A stretch of 64,000 nt of DNA from a virus, in IMG/VR virus record IMGVR_UViG_3300025467_000014, positions 1 through 64,000 of that record; one strand, written 5' to 3'. The notes under the pieces were generated by a model that was not told where the DNA came from, did no database searches, and saw nothing but the letters and a program-made list of their open reading frames with translations. Both the position numbers and the translations under genes were made by a program. Below, in pieces: positions 1-6,927 of this stretch (within the stretch, counting starts at the first letter, position 1; the number at the start of each line of letters is the position of its first letter).

Positions 1-109
1 TTTGAATAGTAATCCCGGTTTCAGGTCGTTCTGCTGCTTTTTTTGATGGCCCGTAAAGTTTTGCTTCTTTAACTTGGCTGTTTTGAATAATCTGATCAAT
101 GAAGTTCAT
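1..109 (-). CDS. Partial CDS, N-terminus of an unknown protein
   Basis: Reading leftward from the ATG at 107-109, the frame stays open to the window edge; about 36 residues are visible, beginning MNFIDQIIQNSQVKEAKLYG. The start overlaps the end of the upstream nuclease gene by 14 nt, so the two are probably co-transcribed and translationally coupled. No function can be assigned from the visible part. Confidence 0.6.
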   Translation of the reverse strand, partial: MNFIDQIIQNSQVKEAKLYGPSKKAAERPETGITIQ

Positions 110-791
110 GTGTTTTATAATGGTTTAACATTGCTAATACATCGTATTTCTTATACGACATTGGATAGTATGTAAATTTTTCAGTTATTCTATCATAATA
201 GAATACACCAATAGTATTTACACGTCTGCCAGTTATACATTGATACATGTATGCATAGGTTGATAGTTGTAGACTATAAATTGAGTATTCACTGGCTGTT
301 AAATGATCAAGTGGTGAGAGGAGAAATTCATTATATGGGTTAAACATATTGAACTTTTTGTTTGTCTTAAGATCAAAAACGCTAAATCCACCATTTTTTT
401 CGTTTCTAATTAAATCCGCAGTACCTGCTAGTTTAAAATCATGAGAGTGAAGCTTATGTTCAACAAGTAAATCATCTTTCTTATTGACAATGTCTAAATC
501 TAAAAATGCTTGAATAAAAACCGTATACTCTGGATCAAACGTGCCAGTTTTTAAATATTTTTCAATAACAGCATGAAAATCAGTACCGATATCCTTACTC
601 TTATCGTTAGCAATCTTCCATCGATCAAGTACTTCTTGCTTTGTAATTCCCTCTCTTTTAGCTACCCTACTAGCTGTGCCCTCGGAGTCAAATGGCTTTT
701 TAAACTTATGAATAACTCTTGTTACTGAATTATAAATTTCACCAGTAAATTCATTTTTATACGAGTGATTAATAGGATCAAATACTAACAT
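96..791 (-). CDS. PD-(D/E)XK superfamily nuclease (RecB/Cas4-like domain)
   Basis: A 231-residue protein with the ordered motifs of the RecB/Cas4-like PD-(D/E)XK fold: His73 in DFHAVIE, Glu111, Asp126 in the strand GTADLI, the Asp140-x-Lys142 pair in VFDLKT, and Gln175 in the helix SLQLSTYAY. Such nucleases are single-domain DNA exonucleases used by phages in recombination, host DNA degradation or DNA end processing. There is no iron-sulfur cysteine cluster, so it is not a typical Cas4. It is the first of a minus-strand pair with the partial gene at the window edge. The family call is firm; the biological role is inference. Confidence 0.8.
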   Translation of the reverse strand: MLVFDPINHSYKNEFTGEIYNSVTRVIHKFKKPFDSEGTASRVAKREGITKQEVLDRWKIANDKSKDIGTDFHAVIEKYLKTGTFDPEYTVFIQAFLDLDIVNKKDDLLVEHKLHSHDFKLAGTADLIRNEKNGGFSVFDLKTNKKFNMFNPYNEFLLSPLDHLTASEYSIYSLQLSTYAYMYQCITGRRVNTIGVFYYDRITEKFTYYPMSYKKYDVLAMLNHYKTHELH

Positions 792-828
792 TTACCTATT
801 ATATATCTTCTGTCAATAATTTCAAGTT

Positions 829-1035
829 TTATTTTTCAAGAACGTATGTACATGTATACCCTGTCTTTATAGTTGTCTTATGAACAAGTTTAAAATTTAA
901 CGACATTAACCGAATATTAAGAGCTTTAAACCATTGTTTTTTAACATTAATAATAATGCTATTCTTATTGTGGTCAACAAGAATAACATCGGTGAATTCT
1001 TCACATATAGATGTAACTATTTTAGAAACTGACAT
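829..1035 (-). CDS. Small hypothetical protein
   Basis: A 68-residue basic protein starting MSVSKIVTSICEEFTDVILV, with no recognisable domain. A late-type AATAAATA box lies 9 nt upstream of its ATG (plus-strand positions 1045-1052), which supports a real, late-expressed gene. Function unknown. Confidence 0.55.
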   Translation of the reverse strand: MSVSKIVTSICEEFTDVILVDHNKNSIIINVKKQWFKALNIRLMSLNFKLVHKTTIKTGYTCTYVLEK

Positions 1036-1044
1036 GTATAGTAA

Positions 1045-1052
1045 TATTTATT
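1045..1052 (-). promoter_or_regulatory. Late promoter box AATAAATA
   Basis: T4-type late -10 box read on the minus strand, 9 nt before the ATG of the 68-residue gene. One of a window-wide set sharing the core TAAATA. Confidence 0.5.
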
Positions 1053-1085
1053 CAATATTACCTACATATTATTTTGTGTGAATCC

Positions 1086-1283
1086 TTATGAAATAAGGAT
1101 GGACTCGTTAATAGATGCAAGAAACTTAGTAATCTTTTCACTTATCTTACTGAGAGTTTGTGTATCTGTTTCAGTAATAAGATCAGCTGTTTTATTTTGT
1201 ACGGCATTAATTACAATCACAATATTTTTAAGATCACCAATTGTAAGTTCAGTAGTAAATTCTTCGCTTGCGTTTTTACCCAT
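1086..1283 (-). CDS. Small hypothetical protein
   Basis: A 65-residue, mostly helical protein (MGKNASEEFTTELTIGDLKN...) in line with the minus-strand genes around it. An overlapping plus-strand frame of similar length is hydrophobic and low in complexity and looks like its complement, so the minus-strand reading is preferred. No family recognised. Confidence 0.5.
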   Translation of the reverse strand: MGKNASEEFTTELTIGDLKNIVIVINAVQNKTADLITETDTQTLSKISEKITKFLASINESILIS

Positions 1284-1328
1284 ATAATATTATTATATTA
1301 GTGATAAATTATAGTAAATTCAACTTTT

Positions 1329-1799
1329 ATGTATATTTTTACTCTCAAACCTACTCCAAAATCAGTAGATTGGTTTAAGGAGCATAATTACGATGTAAAA
1401 TCTATGGGAGCTGCCACCTCTATGCTATTTGCTGAAGTTGAACCTGGTGCAATTACTAGAAAAATAACATTAATAGTACAAGTAGATGTAGGGGCTGATG
1501 AGAGCGGTTATAAGTTTTATTCTAACAAAATATATCTCTGTGACGAGCCGAGAACAAAGGCAAAATCTTATAAACAAAAAGAAAGAGCGTTGTTTGAGCA
1601 TTATTTACATGAGTTTAGACATTGGATGCAAAATAGAATCTATAAAGTTAGTCATACTCAACTTACTTACAATCAGGAAGACGTTGATTTAAATCGTCAT
1701 GCATACTTTCGTAATGAACATGAAGTAGATGCACGCAGATTTACAAAACAACACTTAGCAAAATTTTGTAAATACTATAAAGCCTTTAAACACGTATAA
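1329..1799 (+). CDS. Putative zinc metallopeptidase-like protein (HExxH)
   Basis: A 156-residue protein with the zincin signature H94-E95-F-R-H98 (HEFRHW) on a predicted helix, followed by Glu130/Glu132 in NEHEVDARRF about 32-34 residues later, a plausible third metal ligand. It has no signal peptide or membrane segment. It stands alone on the plus strand inside a minus-strand block and overlaps the gene at 1786 tail to tail by 14 nt. Substrate unknown; the metallopeptidase call rests only on the motif and its spacing. Confidence 0.55.
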   Translation: MYIFTLKPTPKSVDWFKEHNYDVKSMGAATSMLFAEVEPGAITRKITLIVQVDVGADESGYKFYSNKIYLCDEPRTKAKSYKQKERALFEHYLHEFRHWMQNRIYKVSHTQLTYNQEDVDLNRHAYFRNEHEVDARRFTKQHLAKFCKYYKAFKHV

Positions 1800-1995
1800 T
1801 TAAAGAGTCCATATACGTTTTCCAGATTTTTGTTTGATATTCGGCTTTTAAATTTATTGCCTGACAGCCATTACAATTATTATCAGCTACAAGCTTATTA
1901 ACCTCAGTTTGATATTGAGCACGTAACTCTAAACAATCTTTAATTGATTCAGGACACGGCCCTTCTAAATTAAAAAAATCGTTATATATACTCAT
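1786..1995 (-). CDS. Small hypothetical protein
   Basis: A 69-residue protein starting MSIYNDFFNLEGPCPESIKD, with a Cys pair in NNCNGCQAI. Its ATG overlaps the end of the endolysin gene by 4 nt (ATGA-type coupling), placing it as the downstream partner in the lysis operon. No homologous family recognised; a zinc- or disulfide-stabilised helical hairpin is possible but not shown. Confidence 0.55.
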   Translation of the reverse strand: MSIYNDFFNLEGPCPESIKDCLELRAQYQTEVNKLVADNNCNGCQAINLKAEYQTKIWKTYMDSLIIRV

Positions 1996-2603
1996 ATACA
2001 GGTTTCTACTAGTTTCGCCTCTGCCTCTCTTCTTGCAAGCAATCCATCAAGACCCTTACCTTCCCATATACGCTTCATTTTTCGTAACTCCTCTGCAATA
2101 CCTCTATAATCACGCTTTGGCACAAGGAGCTTTATGTCTCTCATTTCGAGACGACTATCTCCTGTCATACTCGTTCCTCGATTAAAAACAAGGGAGACAA
2201 GGGCTCCGTAAGCATTATCACAAAGCTGATCAAGACCTGGAAAAGCTTTCTCAGCAAGATTAGCAAACTTAGGCCATGTTAAAGTATTGAATATATGTAC
2301 AGCGTGATTCCAATCAACGGTAATATTAAGCGGTTTTATTTGTTGTACATACTCTCTACCTGCTTGCCCGGTCTTACCAGAAGCACGTCTTACAGCTTCA
2401 AGTTGATCAGACGGTAAAAAGCCAAAAATTCTTGAAAGCTCATCTGGTGTATAATAACCACAATCAATACCTATACCAAGTGTTGTTCCTGACGCACCTC
2501 CTGGCCAAGTTGGATGTGTTAGGTATTTGTTATAATATGATTCATTACCACCAACTTCATATTCAAGAATAAGATTTAATGCATCAGGTGATGGGTATTT
2601 CAT
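1992..2603 (-). CDS. Endolysin, lysozyme-like muramidase
   Basis: A 203-residue protein resembling pesticin/T4-lysozyme-like phage endolysins. Near the N-terminus it has an acidic helix (LILEYEVGG, Glu14/Glu16 as candidate catalytic acid), followed by HPTWPGGASGTTLGIGIDCG, the usual Gly-rich strand pair. A later NAYGALVSLVFNRG segment matches the helical lobe of this fold. It has no signal peptide, so it needs a holin for export. It would cleave peptidoglycan glycan strands at lysis. It is coupled by ATGA overlap to the membrane-protein gene before it. Confidence 0.75.
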   Translation of the reverse strand: MKYPSPDALNLILEYEVGGNESYYNKYLTHPTWPGGASGTTLGIGIDCGYYTPDELSRIFGFLPSDQLEAVRRASGKTGQAGREYVQQIKPLNITVDWNHAVHIFNTLTWPKFANLAEKAFPGLDQLCDNAYGALVSLVFNRGTSMTGDSRLEMRDIKLLVPKRDYRGIAEELRKMKRIWEGKGLDGLLARREAEAKLVETCI

Positions 2604-2959
2604 ATATTAACATTTTGAATATTATAATCACCTTCTTTAGTGTTATTTGTTAAAAATTGCTCACTAACATTAATATTTCTGTTTTCATTAAACAAACTGC
2701 TTTGATTACTTGTTATATTTTGATTTTCACTAATGGAATTCGATCTAAAAAGTTTCATTGTTTCGGTACCAGAGTAACCAAGAATAAAAGCACCTGCTAG
2801 AAACGTTAAAAATGTAAGATAAGGTGTAACATCTCTTAATAAATGAAAAGCATCTAAGCTCATTATTATGGTCAGATATATAAGGAAAACAATAAGCCAC
2901 TTTTGTCTGTTTCCTTCACAGAATTTTTCTTTTGTAAAAAGTTTTCTTTCCTCAGACAT
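2600..2959 (-). CDS. Membrane protein of the lysis cassette, holin candidate
   Basis: A 119-residue protein with a short charged N-terminus, two adjacent hydrophobic segments (about residues 20-40 and 47-64) and a long polar, Asn/Ser-rich tail. Two membrane segments and a location directly before the endolysin fit a class II-like holin, although the long hydrophilic tail is unusual. Assignment as holin is by position and topology only. Confidence 0.5.
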   Translation of the reverse strand: MSEERKLFTKEKFCEGNRQKWLIVFLIYLTIIMSLDAFHLLRDVTPYLTFLTFLAGAFILGYSGTETMKLFRSNSISENQNITSNQSSLFNENRNINVSEQFLTNNTKEGDYNIQNVNI

Positions 2960-2969
2960 ACATAATTAC

Positions 2970-3083
2970 TTATCCATGTAAATGGAAAAGTATACAACGT
3001 GCTATAACTACGCCAAATATTAAGCTATAAACACATATAGCATAGAAGAGATAGTTTGAGTGTGGTCTATAATCCTGATCCAT
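2970..3083 (-). CDS. Small single-TM protein in the lysis cassette
   Basis: A 37-residue protein starting MDQDYRPHSNYLFYAICVYS with one C-terminal transmembrane helix. An upstream in-frame Met would overlap the preceding gene, so the ATG at 3081-3083, 2 nt after the previous stop, is preferred. A holin, antiholin or holin-accessory role is possible from context only. Confidence 0.45.
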   Translation of the reverse strand: MDQDYRPHSNYLFYAICVYSLIFGVVIARCILFHLHG

Positions 3084-3085
3084 AC

Positions 3086-3313
3086 TTAGAAAAGAATACC
3101 GCAAAGAAACCCTAAGATAAAGATAGCAATAACAAGGGATGTTTTTGGGTGTAAAGCTACCCAATCAAAGAATGAATTAAATGCTTTGGATACTATTGAA
3201 GTAGCTGTATTAAGTTTAGGTGTAGCAACAGTAATAGCTTCATGAACTTTTGGTTCAAACGCTGAAACCGTATTATTTATAGTGGATTCTATATTTTGTA
3301 TAAGATCGTCCAT
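3086..3313 (-). CDS. Tail-anchored membrane protein, lysis cassette
   Basis: A 75-residue protein with an amphipathic N-terminal region and one C-terminal transmembrane helix (TSLVIAIFILGFLCGILF). A late CATAAATA box ends exactly 5 nt before the ATG, so it probably starts a late leaderless transcript that includes the holin candidate and endolysin. A pinholin-like or antiholin role is plausible but unproven. Confidence 0.55.
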   Translation of the reverse strand: MDDLIQNIESTINNTVSAFEPKVHEAITVATPKLNTATSIVSKAFNSFFDWVALHPKTSLVIAIFILGFLCGILF

Positions 3314-3318
3314 AATAA

Positions 3319-3326
3319 TATTTATG
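3319..3326 (-). promoter_or_regulatory. Late promoter box CATAAATA, 5 nt before ATG
   Basis: Minus-strand late box with the exact 5-nt spacing to the start codon at 3313 that recurs in this window. It is expected to drive the lysis genes 3313-1786. Confidence 0.65.
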
Positions 3327-3345
3327 GTACAAGTCTATTTTTTGA

Positions 3346-3933
3346 TTAAAATAGAAGGAACCTACTGGCTCTCAACCAGATATAGCCTAAAATAGCAGTA
3401 ACTAATACAATAATAGCTATACTCTTACGTAAATTTGATGCTTCTAGCTTATAAACACGTGTTTGAAGAGTTTCAGCGTTTTTAATAATAATATCTTTCA
3501 TTTCTTTTTGATGTTTAAGTTCATTTATTGTATTTTGATTATCCTTTACAAGATTAGCGTTATCTTTCTTAAGCTGTTCATTAATGGCTCTATTTTTTAA
3601 TAAAGCTTGATAATCAGACGAACCAACAACTACAACTCTTTCATCTTTATATTGATCTGGTACTAAGACCACAGCTGTTTTACCTTTTTTAGGTGAATTT
3701 TTAACAACTTTATCAGCTTCATATACTGATTGAATAGGAATTCTATGTTTCGGTGTTTTTACAAGTTTTGTTGTTTCATTTGAATAGTAATAAGCAAGAT
3801 CAACACGCTTCTTAATTAAAGAATCAGACGTTGCATATACATTTTGACTGAGAGCTTCGGATTGTTTCTCAGTATAATATGTACAAGAAACAAGAAAAGC
3901 AGCTATGGCTGCTAAAATAAGAATACGCTTCAT
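3346..3933 (-). CDS. Unimolecular spanin candidate (u-spanin)
   Basis: A 195-residue protein with both ends typical of u-spanins. The N-terminal lipoprotein signal MKRILILAAIAAFLVSC has a lipobox ending at Cys17, for anchoring in the outer membrane. The last 25 or so residues (IAIIVLVTAILGYIWL) form a transmembrane helix for the inner membrane. Between them is a charged, Gln/Lys/Asn-rich helical stretch (about 115-165) that could span the periplasm. U-spanins fuse inner and outer membranes at the last lysis step and are known from Gram-negative phages such as T1. The neighbouring endolysin supports the call. Confidence 0.65.
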   Translation of the reverse strand: MKRILILAAIAAFLVSCTYYTEKQSEALSQNVYATSDSLIKKRVDLAYYYSNETTKLVKTPKHRIPIQSVYEADKVVKNSPKKGKTAVVLVPDQYKDERVVVVGSSDYQALLKNRAINEQLKKDNANLVKDNQNTINELKHQKEMKDIIIKNAETLQTRVYKLEASNLRKSIAIIVLVTAILGYIWLRASRFLLF

Positions 3934-3970
3934 GTATATAATTACATAATGGCGATTAAGAAATCAACTT

Positions 3971-4138
3971 TTATTGATCAGGAAATAATGTACGAACAAT
4001 TATTTCTGTTGTATTAACGGATGGGCGTGTATGAATAACCGCTTTTCTAACTGTAGATGTTTGGTGCGCTACAAGTTTTTGTGAAACACTCTCATTATCA
4101 CTTGAACCGCCATGAGTAGCATTCTCATTATTTGCCAT
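3971..4138 (-). CDS. Small hypothetical protein
   Basis: A 55-residue protein starting MANNENATHGGSSDNESVSQ and ending TTEIIVRTLFPDQ. It is short and polar, with no known domain. It fills the gap between the spanin and the 144-residue gene, and a variant box (TATAATTA) lies 7 nt upstream. Function unknown. Confidence 0.5.
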   Translation of the reverse strand: MANNENATHGGSSDNESVSQKLVAHQTSTVRKAVIHTRPSVNTTEIIVRTLFPDQ

Positions 4139-4141
4139 ATA

Positions 4142-4576
4142 TTAATAATTATAAGCTGAAAGCTGAAAGTATTTCCAAATTGATGACACAGCGTTTGAAC
4201 TAGTGTATCCTGTTGATACTGCAGTTATCAAAGTACCGGTTGGACCATTAACATAGTATAGAGAGTTAACAGGGTATCCACCTGCATTAAGAGTAAACTG
4301 AACGTAATCGTATTGAGGAATACCTAATCCGGATGAATCACCTTGATTGACATTATAAGTTAAAACTGCAACTTTTGGATAAATTGTAGTAGCTGTTAAT
4401 GCATTTGATAATGAATTATTTGGAAACGCCTGTGTTGTATCAGGATAATGAGTTACTGCCGTAACAGATACAGATGGAAATCTACTATCACCAAACAAGG
4501 GAATAAATTTACCGTTTTCTAATTGTTCAAAGTTATATACTACTGAGGAATTATCACTATTGTCAGGACTTGGCAT
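4142..4576 (-). CDS. Hypothetical virion-type protein
   Basis: A 144-residue protein rich in Ser, Thr, Asn and Tyr, with beta-strand character and no Cys, similar in composition to the tail-fibre genes nearby. A late AATAAATA box is 7 nt upstream. Probably a small structural or fibre-associated protein; no family recognised. Confidence 0.55.
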   Translation of the reverse strand: MPSPDNSDNSSVVYNFEQLENGKFIPLFGDSRFPSVSVTAVTHYPDTTQAFPNNSLSNALTATTIYPKVAVLTYNVNQGDSSGLGIPQYDYVQFTLNAGGYPVNSLYYVNGPTGTLITAVSTGYTSSNAVSSIWKYFQLSAYNY

Positions 4577-4583
4577 ATATTAT

Positions 4584-4591
4584 TATTTATT
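4584..4591 (-). promoter_or_regulatory. Late promoter box AATAAATA
   Basis: Minus-strand late box 7 nt before the ATG at 4576. Confidence 0.5.
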
Positions 4592-4877
4592 GTAGAAAGA
4601 TCTTTTTATATAAAATTGATGCAAAGAAATATGTTATAACTCCACATAGTATATTAGAAATTGAAGGCGTAAAAATTAGTAAAGCTATAGGATTATATAA
4701 AAACGAAGTTAATAAGCCAAACCAAAATGCACTGCATTCTGGACATAAAAGAGGTATACTAATAATAGGTATTTTTGAAACTAAATTGCGAACTGGTTTA
4801 AAAATTGTTGAAAAACTCCACATATATGAGACACCAAGACTCATACAAAGAAAAGATAATATTTTATCAGTAATCAT
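4587..4877 (-). CDS. Small membrane protein with CPEC motif
   Basis: A 96-residue protein with about three hydrophobic segments and a CPECSAFWFG motif between the first and second. The motif and topology resemble small DUF1360-like phage membrane proteins. The complementary plus-strand frame has no start signal and no familiar motif. The start overlaps the stop of the tail-fibre gene by one base, so they are co-transcribed. Role unknown. Confidence 0.5.
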   Translation of the reverse strand: MITDKILSFLCMSLGVSYMWSFSTIFKPVRNLVSKIPIISIPLLCPECSAFWFGLLTSFLYNPIALLIFTPSISNILCGVITYFFASILYKKIFLQ

Positions 4878-6466
4878 TACCCAATAAATACAGCACGAAT
4901 ATAAGAAACATTCTTAACGCCCCATGAATTTTGTTGAATAATATTTCCATTATTATCGTATAAATTTTGCATGTCAGCAAATAGAGTTGCGGCTGTAGTG
5001 TTATTATTATGAATACCAGGGTTTGTTTGTGGGTACGCTGCAGACGAACCAGGAGCTCCATTATAAAAATATGTGCCGTTTTGTGAAACAGGATCTTGTC
5101 CCCATGCATATATACCCTTATAATTAGGAAGATAATTAGGAGGTGAACCTGCTGTTGCTGAACTTGTAAATCCGAACTCATTTCTCGGTCCATCTTGACC
5201 ATATTTTGCTGCTCCGGTTTGCCAGCCATTTAATTCAAACCAACCATTACCAGGTGTTGCAAATAAAAATGTTTGTAACCCAAAAACTGTAGTAGTATTT
5301 GCAGGCATGTAGTAATAAGAACGTAGATACACTTCTTGACCTTGAGAATACGATGGTATTCCCTCCCACGCTGCTACATCAAGAACACTTAACGGGCGAG
5401 TTGCAGTTGTATACGCTCTGTATGGTGGAGATAATAATGGAAAAGATCCTGTAACATTAGTCCAGCTAAGTTGATCAAAGGCACTAGGTGTTGTTGTAGT
5501 AAATGTACCTAATCTTGCCCAATTAGTAGTTGCGTTGGCACCCATTCTAACAAAAAGTCTGCCCTCTACATATACCATACGCGGACGACTACCAGTTGTG
5601 ACAGACACTCTTAAAGGATTACTTCCTGAATCTGCCATTACGTTTTGCCACATATTAGAAAAACCTGCTGTACCTTTAGAACAATCTACACCATAAACAA
5701 AACTCGTTTCTTTATAAAATGTTGTTCCAATATCATTTATATCATACTGAGCATTATATACACTTGACGAAAGTGTTGTAATTTGTGATTGTAACGGTGA
5801 TCCATCAATTATAAAATTATATGGATCTGATCCAATGGTAATGCCATTGGATCCACTAAGATTCATCCCTCGTACGACACTAGCCGGTACATTACTACCA
5901 AGACCAACTATTTGATTATTAAGAAGAGGTACGCTTGTAGCTTTACCTGTTTTAACAGTATCTGTATTAGCAAGAATACTACTTGGATTAACAGCTGTTA
6001 CAATCTGTGTTGTTGTATTCCAGTAGCCACTTGTAGTTGAAATTAAATTTATAGCAGAAGCTATAGAGGCAACACCACTGGATAATAAAAGTGTATTTAC
6101 ACTCCATATACCATTATTATTTTTTAATGTATTATTATCAGCTTGAAAGTAATTAGCAGCAGGGGACCATGTATTTGCACTTGTGTAAGTATACAATGTT
6201 TGTACTTTTGAAGCATCAAAATCAAGAACTATATCACCAACTTGAGGTGATGTAACACTATTGCGACCACTAGGTACATAATTAAAATTTCTCACTCCAA
6301 CAGGGTTACCTCCCAACGTAATACCGTCACCTACAAACAATCTAGTTGTATCAGTAGTATAGCCTAACTCACCTTGCGAAAAAATAACATTAGTTTTTCT
6401 TTGACTATCAGTTCCATTACGAACTATAATCTTAACTACTGTGTCTGTTGTTATTGTAATTGCCAT
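4877..6466 (-). CDS. Tail fibre / receptor-binding protein with Mtd_N-like N-terminus
   Basis: A 529-residue protein. The N-terminal segment (about 14-56: RNGTDSQR..., QGELGYTTDT, RLFVGDG) matches the N-terminal domain of phage tropism-determinant and other fibre proteins, which attaches the fibre. A mid-region of short beta-rich segments follows, then a large aromatic and Asn/Gly-rich C-terminal domain (about 265-529) that is the likely receptor-binding head. It is followed by the CPEC membrane protein and preceded by a 142-residue paralogue of its N-terminus. Confidence 0.7.
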   Translation of the reverse strand: MAITITTDTVVKIIVRNGTDSQRKTNVIFSQGELGYTTDTTRLFVGDGITLGGNPVGVRNFNYVPSGRNSVTSPQVGDIVLDFDASKVQTLYTYTSANTWSPAANYFQADNNTLKNNNGIWSVNTLLLSSGVASIASAINLISTTSGYWNTTTQIVTAVNPSSILANTDTVKTGKATSVPLLNNQIVGLGSNVPASVVRGMNLSGSNGITIGSDPYNFIIDGSPLQSQITTLSSSVYNAQYDINDIGTTFYKETSFVYGVDCSKGTAGFSNMWQNVMADSGSNPLRVSVTTGSRPRMVYVEGRLFVRMGANATTNWARLGTFTTTTPSAFDQLSWTNVTGSFPLLSPPYRAYTTATRPLSVLDVAAWEGIPSYSQGQEVYLRSYYYMPANTTTVFGLQTFLFATPGNGWFELNGWQTGAAKYGQDGPRNEFGFTSSATAGSPPNYLPNYKGIYAWGQDPVSQNGTYFYNGAPGSSAAYPQTNPGIHNNNTTAATLFADMQNLYDNNGNIIQQNSWGVKNVSYIRAVFIG

Positions 6467-6469
6467 ATA

Positions 6470-6898
6470 TTATATTACACTTAATGTATTTGGTAGAACT
6501 GATGTATTAATCCATAATGACCCTGTAGACAATCCACCAGATACTGTAGGTAAAATTGTACGAGCATTGTATTGTGTTAGTATCGGTAATATTGCGTAAT
6601 TAGCAAAATTCGTACCTGGTGTACTGCTCAAATAATAAAAACAAGTAGTATTAGTATCATAAACTATATCATTTAACTGTACATACTGACATGTTTGATT
6701 AATAAAACTTTGAGATATACTATTAATAGTATAGAATTTGATAGCTGGACATATACCACCTACTGTTGAACCATCACCAACAAAGAGACGTCCAGAGTCG
6801 ATAGTAAATCCTAACTCACCCTGATCGAGGATAATTTGCTGACGTTGAGCATCAGTTCCACGTCTGACTTTAACCTTTACTATTGATACATTAGCCAT
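6470..6898 (-). CDS. Short fibre protein, paralogue of the Mtd_N-like domain
   Basis: A 142-residue protein whose first 50 residues repeat the motif of its neighbour (RRGTDAQRQ, DQGELGFTID, RLFVGDGSTVGG) but which lacks the large C-terminal head. It could be a short fibre, an adaptor, or the remnant of a duplicated fibre. A late CATAAATA box is 6 nt upstream. It ends 3 nt before the next gene's start. Confidence 0.65.
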   Translation of the reverse strand: MANVSIVKVKVRRGTDAQRQQIILDQGELGFTIDSGRLFVGDGSTVGGICPAIKFYTINSISQSFINQTCQYVQLNDIVYDTNTTCFYYLSSTPGTNFANYAILPILTQYNARTILPTVSGGLSTGSLWINTSVLPNTLSVI

Positions 6899-6904
6899 TG
6901 TAAT

Positions 6905-6912
6905 TATTTATG
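6905..6912 (-). promoter_or_regulatory. Late promoter box CATAAATA, 6 nt before ATG
   Basis: Minus-strand late box with 6-nt spacing to the start at 6898, serving the fibre genes 6898-4587. Confidence 0.6.
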
Positions 6913-6927
6913 AAGATATACTAATTA

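Noticed and set aside
1078-1287. Plus-strand 69-residue hydrophobic frame
   Set aside because: It is the complement of the 65-residue minus-strand gene, low in complexity and without start signals.
4570-4887. Plus-strand 105-residue frame opposite the CPEC membrane protein
   Set aside because: It reads as the complement of a hydrophobic gene; the minus-strand frame has the CPEC motif and lies in a co-oriented operon.
4877-6898. Mtd-like fibre suggested a diversity-generating retroelement
   Set aside because: No reverse transcriptase, template repeat or accessory protein is seen in the window, and no paired near-identical VR/TR segments were noticed.
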